Shown here: positions 1-8,907 of the stretch, in pieces
Layout of the letters: each line of letters starts with the position of its first letter
How positions within the stretch are numbered: position 1 is the first letter of the stretch
Assembly: GCF_031127805.1 (NCBI RefSeq)
Contig: NZ_JARXHW010000010.1
Span: 43,952-107,951 of the forward strand
Direction of reading: 5' to 3'
From: Thalassobacterium maritimum
GTDB taxonomy: Bacteria; Verrucomicrobiota; Verrucomicrobiia; Opitutales; Coraliomargaritaceae
Length of the DNA stretch: 64,000 nucleotides
The notes under the pieces: model-generated
Database searches by the model: none
What the model saw: only the letters and a program-made list of their open reading frames with translations
What the model was told of the DNA's origin: nothing
Program-made: the position numbers and the translations under genes

Positions 1-1652
1 ACATCAACAATACCATCAAATTGCAGATCCCCCATTGAGCGGGAATCTAGCGGCGGTGGATTGCCCGCACCAACAGGAAAGGCATCCAAATTTTGAGCAA
101 TCAATAAACTCTGCGCCGTCAATCTAGCTGCTGAATCAAGGTAGATCGACGGAGTTCCTGCTGGCCCAAAGGTCACCGCGGTTCCTGGCAGCAATTCGAT
201 CTGGCCATTGGCACCGCTCAAGTCGGCGTTAATTTCAATATAATTGCCCGCCTTCAAAGTCAACGTGGTCGCGGCGGACCAAGTTACCGGCGCGTTCACG
301 ATAATTTCACCCAAAGCGCCCGAGCCCAGGTCTCCGTAGTTGGATGCGTTGACCGTCACATTCGCAGTGCTCAAATTGCCCTCAAGCACTGCGTTATTAA
401 ATACCCCGTTCGCCGTATCATCGGTGGCCGTGCTAATGATCGCCTGTCCAGGATCGAGTAATAAGTGACCTGTGACTCCCGAGGCTGCCCGCAAATCGGC
501 TTGTCCGTAGTAATTCAGAACCTGCTTTCCCGACACTTCCACAAAGGCACCGTCGCCCCCCGATGCACCGCCCTGGCCATCAATATTGCCGTGAAAATCA
601 GTCTGCACGCCCGACCATACAATCGCGCGCCCTGCATCCGCATCTCCTTGCGCAGAAACATCGATCTGTGCCGTCTCCGTCACAAACACATTTGCGGCAT
701 TGGCCACTGCGGGATCACTTCCTTGATACTCGCCACCGAGCAAAATTTCACCGCCGCTGCCGTCCGCATTCTGAGCGGACAGCTGACCTGACAGCTGCAA
801 ATCGCCCCCATCGGCGGTCAATAGCACGCGACCATCCTTCTGGGTCACTCCGGTGGCACGAATCGTCCCCGACTGGTTGATCGCTAAATCGTAGACCGAT
901 CCGCCCGCCGCTTGAATCTCGGCTTGAGCGGCTTCGATCAAACCAGAGTTGTCCACCCCAGTGCCAGCAACCGTATCCGACAGTGAGGTCTCAATCACCA
1001 GACGCTGATCCGCATCCGGCTGAAGTAGAATCTTCTGCCCCGCCCCCAATACCACGGCCCCTTCAGCAGCTTCTAACTCACCCGCATTTTCGACTACATG
1101 CGCGACCAATATGATGTCTCCATTCGATGCCGTGATTTCACCCAAATTGACAATCCCGGCATCGGACTCGCCTTCAAATTGAAGGCTTCCTCCGTTCAAA
1201 AAATCTGCATCGGCGATATCTAATGTGGAAGCAATGAATTCAGCCGTATTGATACGAGCCCCCGGCCCCACCAGCACTCCGTTTGGATTCACCACATACA
1301 CGCGGCCGTTGGCATTCAATTGCCCCAGCAACTCCGAAGGATTCGCTCCTGTGACGCGATTGAGCAAGGCCGCATCCACATTGAGCTGCTGGATATCGAC
1401 CCACTCGCCTGCACCGATGGAAAAGTCCTCCCAATTAATCACGCCCATTTGGCTGAGTTGCTGGATCTGCATACGCCCTGCCTGCGTGCTAAGGTCGATC
1501 TGCCCGTGCGTGACCTGTGGGTTCTGCGGTAAAGCGAGCAGCGCACTGGGCCCGAAAAACATCCAGAGGGCACAATAGCCCGCCACCAGCCTACTAACTA
1601 AACCCACCGGCTTCTCACTCTTTAAACGCTTCGTGCCTAAAAATCCACTCAT
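1..1652 (-). CDS. Two-partner-secretion exoprotein (filamentous haemagglutinin type), N-terminal 550 codons, runs off window edge
   Basis: The minus strand is open without a stop from an ATG at 1652 to the window edge. The start encodes a long basic N-terminus and a hydrophobic stretch ending in ALLALPQ, like an extended Sec signal of TpsA proteins. The next ~130 residues match the TPS/haemagglutination-activity domain: NWEDFSIG, then NPNGVLVGPGARINTAEF (the conserved NPNG box) and a run of short beta-helix-like segments. The remainder is Gly/Ala/Asn-rich repeat sequence with LLDPGQAIIS, typical of surface beta-helix adhesins. TpsA proteins are secreted through an Omp85-like TpsB pore; none is in the window, so it should lie further left. 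The gene is divergent from the response regulator at 1763. Total size and C-terminus are unknown. Family call is firm; adhesin versus other exoprotein role is inferred. Confidence 0.85.
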   Translation of the reverse strand, partial: MSGFLGTKRLKSEKPVGLVSRLVAGYCALWMFFGPSALLALPQNPQVTHGQIDLSTQAGRMQIQQLSQMGVINWEDFSIGAGEWVDIQQLNVDAALLNRVTGANPSELLGQLNANGRVYVVNPNGVLVGPGARINTAEFIASTLDIADADFLNGGSLQFEGESDAGIVNLGEITASNGDIILVAHVVENAGELEAAEGAVVLGAGQKILLQPDADQRLVIETSLSDTVAGTGVDNSGLIEAAQAEIQAAGGSVYDLAINQSGTIRATGVTQKDGRVLLTADGGDLQLSGQLSAQNADGSGGEILLGGEYQGSDPAVANAANVFVTETAQIDVSAQGDADAGRAIVWSGVQTDFHGNIDGQGGASGGDGAFVEVSGKQVLNYYGQADLRAASGVTGHLLLDPGQAIISTATDDTANGVFNNAVLEGNLSTANVTVNASNYGDLGSGALGEIIVNAPVTWSAATTLTLKAGNYIEINADLSGANGQIELLPGTAVTFGPAGTPSIYLDSAARLTAQSLLIAQNLDAFPVGAGNPPPLDSRSMGDLQFDGIVD

Positions 1653-1670
1653 GCGAGCAGTATCCAACAG

Positions 1671-1715
1671 ATTCTATCGAAGCAAAACCGCTTAAATTGA
1701 GTAGTGACTACTCAA
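1671..1715 (-). promoter_or_regulatory. Candidate promoter and palindromic operator upstream of the exoprotein gene
   Basis: TTGAGTAG-TGA-CTACTCAA (1697-1715) is a perfect inverted repeat with 8-base arms and a 3-base spacer, in the 110-bp gap between two divergent genes. On the minus strand a TAGAAT hexamer (1676-1671) can act as -10. Its matching -35 position overlaps the palindrome and is poor (CAATTT). The palindrome centre then falls about 42 bases before the predicted transcription start, the usual place for a LuxR-type class II activator. The neighbouring regulator at 1763 has a LuxR/GerE helix-turn-helix, so it is the obvious candidate ligand. This is inference from position and symmetry only. 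Confidence 0.45.
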
Positions 1716-1762
1716 AATGAATACGTAAACGACGTTGCAGAGATTACAGGAAAAGCATCAGA

Positions 1763-2425
1763 ATGTGCGCTCACACGCTTAGAAATATGAAACGCTATTC
1801 GACCGTCATCATTGAAGACCAACGCATGTTCAGAGACCTCATGCGCACATTAGTCAATAGCTCGGAACACTTCGAAGTCATCGCAACAGCCAACAATGCA
1901 GGCCAAGGTTGGGAGAGTTGCCGCGAACACCAACCCGATGTCGCGCTGATAGACATCGAACTCCCGGACCACTCCGGGATCGATCTCGGTATACGTTTGC
2001 AATCACTCCCACGGCCGCCCGCACTCGTCGCCGTGTCCTCGATGGTCGACCCTGTCACGACGACGCGTGTATTTGATTCTGGATTCAGTGGTTATGTAGA
2101 AAAAAACCAACCGCCCGACATCGTACTCGACGCGCTGCATGCAGCTGCCGAAGGCGGACTCTATTTCACACAATTAGTTCGCGAAAACCGAAGGCGAATT
2201 TTTAACGACGTCAACGCGATCAACAAAATCCTAAGCCAACGGGAACAAAGAATCGTAAGTCAAATTTGCCGAGGTCAAAAAAACAAGGAGATCGCAAACT
2301 CCTTGAAACTCAGTGTTCGCACGGTCGAAAACCACCGCTATCGAATCATGCGCAAGCTCATGCTCGACAGCAGTGAGGACTTACTTGAGTTTGGGCAACG
2401 GCTCGGTTTGCATCATATTGAGTGA
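1763..2425 (+). CDS. Response regulator, NarL/FixJ (LuxR HTH) family
   Basis: A 220-residue two-domain regulator. The receiver domain (about residues 12-130) has the acidic pair E18/D19, phosphoacceptor D64 in ALIDIELPD, the switch Ser at 92 and Lys114 in GYVEK. The C-terminal GerE-type helix-turn-helix (about 155-212) carries LSQREQRIVSQICRGQKNKE followed by SVRTVENHRYRIMRKL. The start at 1763 has an AGGA motif about 12 bases upstream; an internal ATG at 1787 (MKRYST) is an alternative. The stop overlaps the start of the histidine kinase gene, so the two are translationally coupled and very likely partners. It is divergent from the exoprotein gene and may control it. Confidence 0.93.
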   Translation: MCAHTLRNMKRYSTVIIEDQRMFRDLMRTLVNSSEHFEVIATANNAGQGWESCREHQPDVALIDIELPDHSGIDLGIRLQSLPRPPALVAVSSMVDPVTTTRVFDSGFSGYVEKNQPPDIVLDALHAAAEGGLYFTQLVRENRRRIFNDVNAINKILSQREQRIVSQICRGQKNKEIANSLKLSVRTVENHRYRIMRKLMLDSSEDLLEFGQRLGLHHIE

Positions 2426-4512
2426 GCGATCGCATGACCGTGCCAAAGAAAAAATCAAATTTTCACAGCGACTACTCCATAGTCTTTTGGATACTCGCGT
2501 CGCTGGCCATCGCATGGGGCATACTCGGCTTTTATGGTAAGCCACGGGATAGCCACAGCGCCTTTCCAATCAGCGAAGGTGACTCACTCGGCATTTACCT
2601 TCCGCAGCGCCCGATGACCTTCGAAGGTGTCTTAGCGGCAACCCAAGAAGGCGCCACCTTTACCCCATTTGACAACAGCTCACGGGCGATCACTGGCAAC
2701 GACCAAGTCCATGTATGGATTCGCATCCCCTTAGAGAACACATCCGAATATAGCCAAACAGGTATCATCGAGCTCAAGCACCACTGGACAAGTCTGGCAC
2801 GTATTTTCATACCGAGCAACGAAGCTACTTACGCGATCTACCAGAACAGCCCCAGCAATGATCCCAACATACAGCAGACGCCCTACAAAATCCCAGCTTT
2901 TCAAATCCAGCTTTCGGCAGGCGAATCAAAAGTCATCTACCTAAAACTGCAAGATGCACACTGGGTCAGTCCAAAGATCTCCTACTGGGACGCGCCGATC
3001 GAATTTCAGAATACGATTCAATCCAATGAGCGATTCGTCCATATCTATATCGGACTCTTGATTGGATTATTTATTGCCAACCTCGCGGCTTATCTCGCAT
3101 TTCGCTTCAAAGACATCGGCTATTACCTGCTCTACCTACTGGCTGCCTTCGTTATCAATCTGTTGAATTTCAACGCCTATAACTCTGGAACCCTCAAGCT
3201 AGCGGGTATACATCAAACCGCGCTGACTCCGGACGCGAACTTCTTTCTCTTTCACGGTTTACTCATACTAACCGCTTGTCTCCACCTGCTGTTTGTGCAC
3301 GAATTCCTCGGTCGCGGACACCTTTCCCCTCGCATCAACCGCACGCTCAATTGGATTCTAGTTAGCCTATTTGCATTGGCACCGATGGTGATGTTCGGCC
3401 CCGGCGTATTGCTCGGCGACCATATTCGACTCCCAGCCATCAGTATCTGGTTGGGAGTCACCCTCAGCGTCTTGGCCCTAGGTATCCACGCCATGCTAAA
3501 GGGCATTTCTCAGGCTCGCTATCTGGTTGTGGCCAACTGCTTACTCGCGATCTTTTCCATTCGCTATTGGTTCGTTACACTTTCTGGACAAACGATGGAG
3601 GCTCGATTGCTGCATTTCTGGCTCTATGCCGCCTGTGTCGAAATGGTCATTCTCAGCTATGCGCTGATCGAACGTTTCATGCAAACACACCAGGAGAAGA
3701 AGCAAGCACAAGCCAAACTATTAGAGGAAGCCCGCAGTCATGCCGAACTACAAAGCCAGTTCAATAGTAAGCTAACCGAAACTGTCCATAGTCGCACCCA
3801 CGAATTAGAAGAAAGTAATCAGCAAAAAGAACGATTGATCGAATTTCTCGCCCACGACATACGCACTCCGCTCAACGCACTCGTCAGTGTCTCCTCGCTC
3901 CTGGCTCGCTCGCCGGGTGAATTTTCCCAAGAGCGACTGGAAGCCTTTGCCCAACAAATCGAGGGCAATGCCCGCGGTGTCTCCGAGCTAATGGAAAACC
4001 TGCTCAGCTGGGCCACTCTGCGCAACAAGCGAATGCAGTTCCATAAACAGGACTACCTCGTCGACGACCTGATACTGGAAGCACTCGCCATGATCCGCAC
4101 GCAGGCACAGCTAAAATCAATACAGCTACACACTCAGCTCCCCAGGGCTTGCTATGTATATTGCGACTTCAACGCAATCGTCTCTGTGCTGCGTAACTTA
4201 CTCTCCAATGCAGTCAAGTTTGTTCCCGAGGGCGGCAGCATCCATCTAGAGGTCGCGCAGCAAAATATGGAGGTCCAGTTCTCACTGCAAGACAGCGGAA
4301 CAGGCATGCAGCCCGAGCAAGTCGCCAGCATTCGTCGCCAGCAACCGATCACTTCAACGCGCGGCTTAGATGGCGAATACGGAGTCGGACTTGGCTTTGG
4401 GATCTGCTTTGAATTACTCAGCGAGCATCAAAGCCAACTCAAAGTAGACAGCGCCCCACAGCAAGGCTCTCGTTTCTACTTTTCACTCACGAGCTCGGAT
4501 CTGGATTCATAA
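2422..4512 (+). CDS. 7TMR-DISM sensor histidine kinase
   Basis: A membrane sensor kinase of 696 residues beginning with GTG at 2422 inside the preceding stop codon; an ATG at 2434 is the alternative start. Order: one N-terminal membrane helix (about 18-38); a periplasmic beta-rich 7TMR-DISMED2-like domain (about 50-190) of the type that binds carbohydrate-like ligands; seven membrane helices (about 205-420); a coiled coil (420-470); HisKA with H478 in FLAHDIRTPLNA; and HATPase with N-box NLLSNAVKF, G1 box DSGTGM and a G2 region GVGLGFGICFELL. All catalytic boxes are present. It pairs with the response regulator upstream. The ligand is unknown; the DISM architecture suggests an extracellular small molecule or glycan fragment. 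Confidence 0.92.
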   Translation: MSDRMTVPKKKSNFHSDYSIVFWILASLAIAWGILGFYGKPRDSHSAFPISEGDSLGIYLPQRPMTFEGVLAATQEGATFTPFDNSSRAITGNDQVHVWIRIPLENTSEYSQTGIIELKHHWTSLARIFIPSNEATYAIYQNSPSNDPNIQQTPYKIPAFQIQLSAGESKVIYLKLQDAHWVSPKISYWDAPIEFQNTIQSNERFVHIYIGLLIGLFIANLAAYLAFRFKDIGYYLLYLLAAFVINLLNFNAYNSGTLKLAGIHQTALTPDANFFLFHGLLILTACLHLLFVHEFLGRGHLSPRINRTLNWILVSLFALAPMVMFGPGVLLGDHIRLPAISIWLGVTLSVLALGIHAMLKGISQARYLVVANCLLAIFSIRYWFVTLSGQTMEARLLHFWLYAACVEMVILSYALIERFMQTHQEKKQAQAKLLEEARSHAELQSQFNSKLTETVHSRTHELEESNQQKERLIEFLAHDIRTPLNALVSVSSLLARSPGEFSQERLEAFAQQIEGNARGVSELMENLLSWATLRNKRMQFHKQDYLVDDLILEALAMIRTQAQLKSIQLHTQLPRACYVYCDFNAIVSVLRNLLSNAVKFVPEGGSIHLEVAQQNMEVQFSLQDSGTGMQPEQVASIRRQQPITSTRGLDGEYGVGLGFGICFELLSEHQSQLKVDSAPQQGSRFYFSLTSSDLDS

Positions 4513-4517
4513 TCAAC

Positions 4518-5561
4518 ATGTTGGCCCCGCTCACACATTTAAAAGTTTTCCTGGGCAGCCTGCTGTTCAGCCTATCTTGGCTCTACTATCGGTCCACCTA
4601 TTTCATCGACCTTCTGGGCAGCATTTTACTCTGTGCGGCCACGGCCTTCCTCGGCTGCTACTGCTGGCAGATACTTCGGCCTGAAGCGCAGACGAACAAA
4701 ACGAACTACAATTTCTTAAATTTCATCAACACCGCTTGCTTCTTCAGCTTGGTATTCGGTGCAGAATCGATCTCATCCATTCACTTTCAATACAGCTTTT
4801 CGCAATTTCTAGTCAATCAGGCCATCTACCTGCTCGCCTACGCCAGCATCCTCTTTGCCGCGTGGAAAATACGTCACTCACTGGGTGCCCCCTTATTGCA
4901 GATACCCATGCTATTCTGCTCTGGCTTACTCCTCTACGAATTATACTTAACTAGCACCCAGCCTACGCCCAACCAAACGATGCACTTGGCCCCGGTCATG
5001 CGCGGCAGTTTTATCAGTTACAGTGGTGGCAACGGGCGCTTGATCAATTCACACTTCGCCATCCCTCAACGCCGCTACCTCACGCCGGTGGTCCCCGGCA
5101 AGCAGAGCTTCCGACCGCCAGAACAAAACTCTTTGGCACGACGGATTCAAAACGACTTCGGCACCGAAATTCTAGCCCCGATCGACGGCGAAGTCGTCAA
5201 CGCCATCGACACATTACCAGACTTGGCCCCTGGCATTCTGGATGACTCACACCCACCAGGCAATCATCTCTGCCTAAAGACGAAGCACGGGCACTACCTT
5301 TATCTCGCTAATTTTCAACAAGATAGCATGACAGTAAAGGTCGGCGACCAAGTCCACGCAGGCCAAACACTGGGCCGAATCGGTAAGAACGGCGTATTCA
5401 CCGAATCCGCACTGGTCATTCTCCTCGTAGACAATCCAGATGTAATTGCCCCCACGACCCGGAGCCTCCCCTTTTATTTCCAAAATGCAGATGGCACTCG
5501 GCAGTTTCCCAAACGTAATCAACGAATGAGTGGCCTCAAAGCATCAAGTCAAAGTCGCTGA
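4518..5561 (+). CDS. Membrane protein with degenerate M23-like (LytM fold) domain
   Basis: 347 residues, 5 bases after the kinase stop, so probably the third gene of that operon. The N-terminal half has about five hydrophobic helices (residues ~8-145). The C-terminal part (about 205-310) has the M23 beta-sandwich pattern: FGTEILAPIDGEVV, later GNHLCLKTKHGHYLYLANF, then VKVGDQVHAGQTLGRIGKNG. The usual zinc ligands are not seen: no HxxxD before the GT box and no closing HLHF motif (ALVILLVDN instead). It is therefore probably a non-catalytic LytM-like binding or activator protein. Genetic linkage to a DISM kinase suggests a role in sensing or cell-envelope response. It could also be read as a biotinyl/lipoyl-like hairpin domain. 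No specific function is assigned. Confidence 0.7.
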   Translation: MLAPLTHLKVFLGSLLFSLSWLYYRSTYFIDLLGSILLCAATAFLGCYCWQILRPEAQTNKTNYNFLNFINTACFFSLVFGAESISSIHFQYSFSQFLVNQAIYLLAYASILFAAWKIRHSLGAPLLQIPMLFCSGLLLYELYLTSTQPTPNQTMHLAPVMRGSFISYSGGNGRLINSHFAIPQRRYLTPVVPGKQSFRPPEQNSLARRIQNDFGTEILAPIDGEVVNAIDTLPDLAPGILDDSHPPGNHLCLKTKHGHYLYLANFQQDSMTVKVGDQVHAGQTLGRIGKNGVFTESALVILLVDNPDVIAPTTRSLPFYFQNADGTRQFPKRNQRMSGLKASSQSR

Positions 5562-5606
5562 ATATACATTGTTGAATTCCTACGACGAATCCCTTTCTGT
5601 TCTGCG

Positions 5607-6113
5607 ATGGAAAACAGCAGCGCAGTCAAACCCGTCGTCGGGATCATTATGGGAAGCCAATCGGATTGGAGCACGATGGGGGAGGCTGCGGCCTTACTCA
5701 AACAGCTTGAGATCCCCTTTGAGACAAAGATCGTGAGTGCCCACCGCACTCCCAAGCTCCTCTATAGCTACGCGGAAGAGGCGGAAAGCCGCGGCATCCA
5801 GATCATTATCGCCGGCGCCGGCGGTGCCGCTCACCTGCCTGGTATGACCGCTGCAATGACGCACTTACCCGTGCTGGGCGTGCCCGTGCAATCGAAAGCG
5901 CTGAGCGGCCAGGACTCGCTGCTCTCGATCGTGCAAATGCCCGCCGGCATCCCAGTCATGACGCTCGCGATCGGCGTGGCCGGCGCGAAAAATGCCGCTC
6001 TCTCGGCCGCCTCGATACTTTCCTTGAACGACGCAGGCGTATGCGAGCGCCTCAAAGCCTTCCGCGCGCAGCAGACTGAGACCGTGCTCAATACTGAGCT
6101 TCCCGAAGCTTAA
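5607..6113 (+). CDS. purE: N5-carboxyaminoimidazole ribonucleotide mutase
   Basis: Class I PurE of normal length (168 residues). It converts N5-CAIR made by PurK to CAIR in de novo purine synthesis. The substrate-binding elements are visible: GIIMGSQSDW (12-21), KIVSAHRTP with the catalytic-site His46, and IIAGAGGAAHLPGM (67-80). purK follows after 22 bases, the normal bacterial PurEK pair. The gene begins 45 bases after the M23-like gene. Confidence 0.97.
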   Translation: MENSSAVKPVVGIIMGSQSDWSTMGEAAALLKQLEIPFETKIVSAHRTPKLLYSYAEEAESRGIQIIIAGAGGAAHLPGMTAAMTHLPVLGVPVQSKALSGQDSLLSIVQMPAGIPVMTLAIGVAGAKNAALSAASILSLNDAGVCERLKAFRAQQTETVLNTELPEA

Positions 6114-6135
6114 TCAAACACCCTTTACCCACACT

Positions 6136-7269
6136 ATGATCACTCCTGGCAGCACTATCGGAATACTCGGCGGCGGACAACTTGGGCGCATGCTCATGCT
6201 AGCAGGCCGCACGCTCGGCTATCGCTTTCACGTCTTTGAGCCTAAAGGCCCCTGCCCCGCAGGCATGGTCGCCGACTTAGAGATCAATGCCGACTACTCC
6301 GACGAGGCTGCGCTCAAGCGCTTCGCCGAAGGAGTGGACGTGATTACACTTGAGTTTGAAAACATCCCGTCGGAGGTGATCGACATGCTCAGCGCCATCA
6401 AGCCTGTGCTGCCCGGCAGCCGCGCCTTGCACATTTGCCAGCACCGTCAGCGTGAAAAGGACTTCTTAAAGGAGAGCGGGCTCCCCTGCGTAGCCTTTGA
6501 ATACGCCGACTCCGCCGAAAGCCTAAAAACGGCCATCCAGGCCATCGGCTTCCCCTGCGTCATTAAAACGGCCGCCTTTGGTTACGACGGCAAGGGGCAG
6601 ATCAAGCTCAACGCCCCTGAAGAAGCCGCCGACTGCGATTACCTCTGGAACTTTCTCGAAAACCCACCCCGCGTGGTGGTGGAAAAATGGATTCATCATA
6701 TCGGTGAGTTCTCTGTGGTCTGTGCCCGCAAGGCCGACGGCAGCACCAGCACCTTCCCGATGGCGGAAAACATACATGTGCACCACATTTTGCACGCCTC
6801 GATCGTGCCCGCTCGCATCACCGACGCCACACAGGCTGCCGGCGCTGAACTGGCTTGCAAAATCGCCGATCTACTCGAGGTCGTCGGGCTGATCGCAGTC
6901 GAACTCTTCCTAGAAGAAGATGGCAGCCTCATTATCAACGAAATGGCCCCCCGCCCGCACAATTCGGGGCACTACAGCATCGACGGCTGCATCACCAGCC
7001 AATTTGAACAACACATCCGCGCCGTAACTGACCTCCCCTTTGGTTCGACCGAGCTGCTCAAGCCAACGGTAATGATCAACCTACTCGGCGATGTATGGAG
7101 CGACGGCGAGCCCGACTGGGCGGGCCTACTCGCCGACCCGCGCGCCAAACTCCACCTCTATGACAAAGGCGAAGCCCGCCCAGGCCGCAAAATGGGACAC
7201 TTCACTTTGCTCGGCGACGATATTGACGCCACCCTCGAAGCCGCCGAAGCTCACTTTAAGAAGCTATGA
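6136..7269 (+). CDS. purK: N5-carboxyaminoimidazole ribonucleotide synthase (ATP-grasp)
   Basis: A 377-residue ATP-grasp enzyme that carboxylates AIR with bicarbonate and ATP. The N-terminal dinucleotide-like loop GILGGGQLGRML is at residues 9-20. The ATP-grasp core follows with FPCVIKTAAFGYDGKGQ, then VEKWIHHIGEFSVV, and the metal/ATP site IINEMAPRPHNSGHYSIDG. Its stop overlaps the start of the anthranilate synthase gene by four bases (ATGA), so purE-purK-trpE is read as one operon. Confidence 0.97.
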   Translation: MITPGSTIGILGGGQLGRMLMLAGRTLGYRFHVFEPKGPCPAGMVADLEINADYSDEAALKRFAEGVDVITLEFENIPSEVIDMLSAIKPVLPGSRALHICQHRQREKDFLKESGLPCVAFEYADSAESLKTAIQAIGFPCVIKTAAFGYDGKGQIKLNAPEEAADCDYLWNFLENPPRVVVEKWIHHIGEFSVVCARKADGSTSTFPMAENIHVHHILHASIVPARITDATQAAGAELACKIADLLEVVGLIAVELFLEEDGSLIINEMAPRPHNSGHYSIDGCITSQFEQHIRAVTDLPFGSTELLKPTVMINLLGDVWSDGEPDWAGLLADPRAKLHLYDKGEARPGRKMGHFTLLGDDIDATLEAAEAHFKKL

Positions 7270-8759
7270 ATATCCAGCCCACCAGATCCGAATTCGCCAA
7301 ACTCACCGCCAAGGGTAATACGATCCCTGTCTACTTGGATCTCACCGCCGATTGCGAGACCCCACTCGGTGCCTACTGCAAAATACGTAACGAAGGCCCT
7401 GCATTTTTGTTCGAGTCGATCGTCGGGGGCGAACGCATCAGCCGCTACTCCTTTCTCGGCGCCAACCCACGCAAGGTATATCGCGTATTCGAAAAAGAAA
7501 CCAAGATTCATCACAAAGGCGGCGAGACTGAGACCATCGAGACTCCCAGCGATCCACTCAAGCTGATCGAAGCAGAGATGGCGAGCTACCAACCAGTCGA
7601 TATGCCAGACATGCCCCCCTTCTGTGGCGGCGCTGTCGGCTTCGTCGGACACGAGTTTATTCACAGCATCGAGCCCACAGTCCCCAAGCCTTCCGACAAC
7701 CCGCTCGAAATGCCAATCCTTTACTATATGATCACCGATTCGGTGCTCATATTTGACCATGTACGACAGATCTTACGTATCTGCGTGAATGCTCATTCCC
7801 AGGACGGCAATTCCAGCCAGGCCTACGATCAAGCAGTGGCCGAGATCCAGCGCATTTACGAAGTGCTGGAACGCCAACAACCGATCAGCCATCGCCCCAT
7901 CGAGAGCCCGGGCGAGATCACGGTGCCCGCAGGCAACTTCACCAAAGAACGCTTTAAAGCTGCAGTCGATCAGGTAAAAGACTACGTCCGCGCTGGCGAT
8001 GTAATACAAACCGTTCTCTCACAGCGCTTTGTAAAAGAGTTCAAACCCGCACCAGTGGATCTTTACCGCGCTCTACGTACGGTGAACCCCTCGCCTTACA
8101 TGTTTCTAATGGAAGATGCCGACTTCTCTGTCGTGGGCGCTTCTCCCGAAGTGCACGTTCGCCTGACAGGGGATCAAGTCGAAATCCGCCCGATCGCAGG
8201 CACCCGCCATCGCGGCCAAACCGAGGCCGAAGACCTCGCCTTGGAAAAGGATTTGCTGGCCGACGAGAAGGAAAAGGCCGAACACCTAATGCTGGTCGAC
8301 CTCGCGCGTAATGATATCGGCCGCGTCTGCCAATATGGCTCGATCAAGGTGCCGGATTACATGACTATCGAACGTTATTCACATGTTATGCACATTGTCT
8401 CACAAGTTGTGGGAACAATTCGCCCCGAGTGTACAGCCTTCGATTTAATGCGAGCCACCTTTCCAGCAGGCACTCTCAGCGGAGCGCCCAAAGTGCGGGC
8501 ACTCCAGATCATTTCCGAACTCGAAAACAGCCAACGTGGCGTCTACGGCGGCGCACTGGGCTATTTTGGCTTCGATGGCAGCCACGACTCCTGCATCGGC
8601 ATCCGCACCGCAGTCATCAAAGACGGCCAAATCTACATTCAGTCCGGAGCCGGCTTGGTGGCCGATTCCGTGCCAGAGAGCGAATTTATGGAGACCATCA
8701 ACAAGGCCAAGGGCATGCTCAAGGCCGTCTCACTGGCCGAAGACATGTTTTGTGAATAA
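7266..8759 (+). CDS. trpE: Anthranilate synthase component I
   Basis: A 497-residue chorismate-utilising enzyme forming anthranilate for tryptophan synthesis with a TrpG amidotransferase that is not in this window. The N-terminal domain has the tryptophan-feedback signature FLFESIVGGERISRYSFLG (47-65), which favours TrpE over PabB. The chorismate-binding domain (about 220-480) has the ATFPAGTLSGAPKVRA and GIRTAVIKDGQIYIQSGAG blocks. It overlaps purK by four bases, an unusual purine-tryptophan linkage. A gap of 148 bases separates it from the sigma factor gene. Confidence 0.92.
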   Translation: MNIQPTRSEFAKLTAKGNTIPVYLDLTADCETPLGAYCKIRNEGPAFLFESIVGGERISRYSFLGANPRKVYRVFEKETKIHHKGGETETIETPSDPLKLIEAEMASYQPVDMPDMPPFCGGAVGFVGHEFIHSIEPTVPKPSDNPLEMPILYYMITDSVLIFDHVRQILRICVNAHSQDGNSSQAYDQAVAEIQRIYEVLERQQPISHRPIESPGEITVPAGNFTKERFKAAVDQVKDYVRAGDVIQTVLSQRFVKEFKPAPVDLYRALRTVNPSPYMFLMEDADFSVVGASPEVHVRLTGDQVEIRPIAGTRHRGQTEAEDLALEKDLLADEKEKAEHLMLVDLARNDIGRVCQYGSIKVPDYMTIERYSHVMHIVSQVVGTIRPECTAFDLMRATFPAGTLSGAPKVRALQIISELENSQRGVYGGALGYFGFDGSHDSCIGIRTAVIKDGQIYIQSGAGLVADSVPESEFMETINKAKGMLKAVSLAEDMFCE

Positions 8760-8907
8760 GTTATTAACATTTGCAAAATAACTCACGGCTTTTTGTGTTT
8801 TTTTGTAAGTCAGCGTAAATAGTTGCGATAGGTATTGGAACCTCGGGAATAAATCCGTGGTCGAAGTATCCTAACAGTGGAATTAACCACCGAAACTACT
8901 ATTACAT

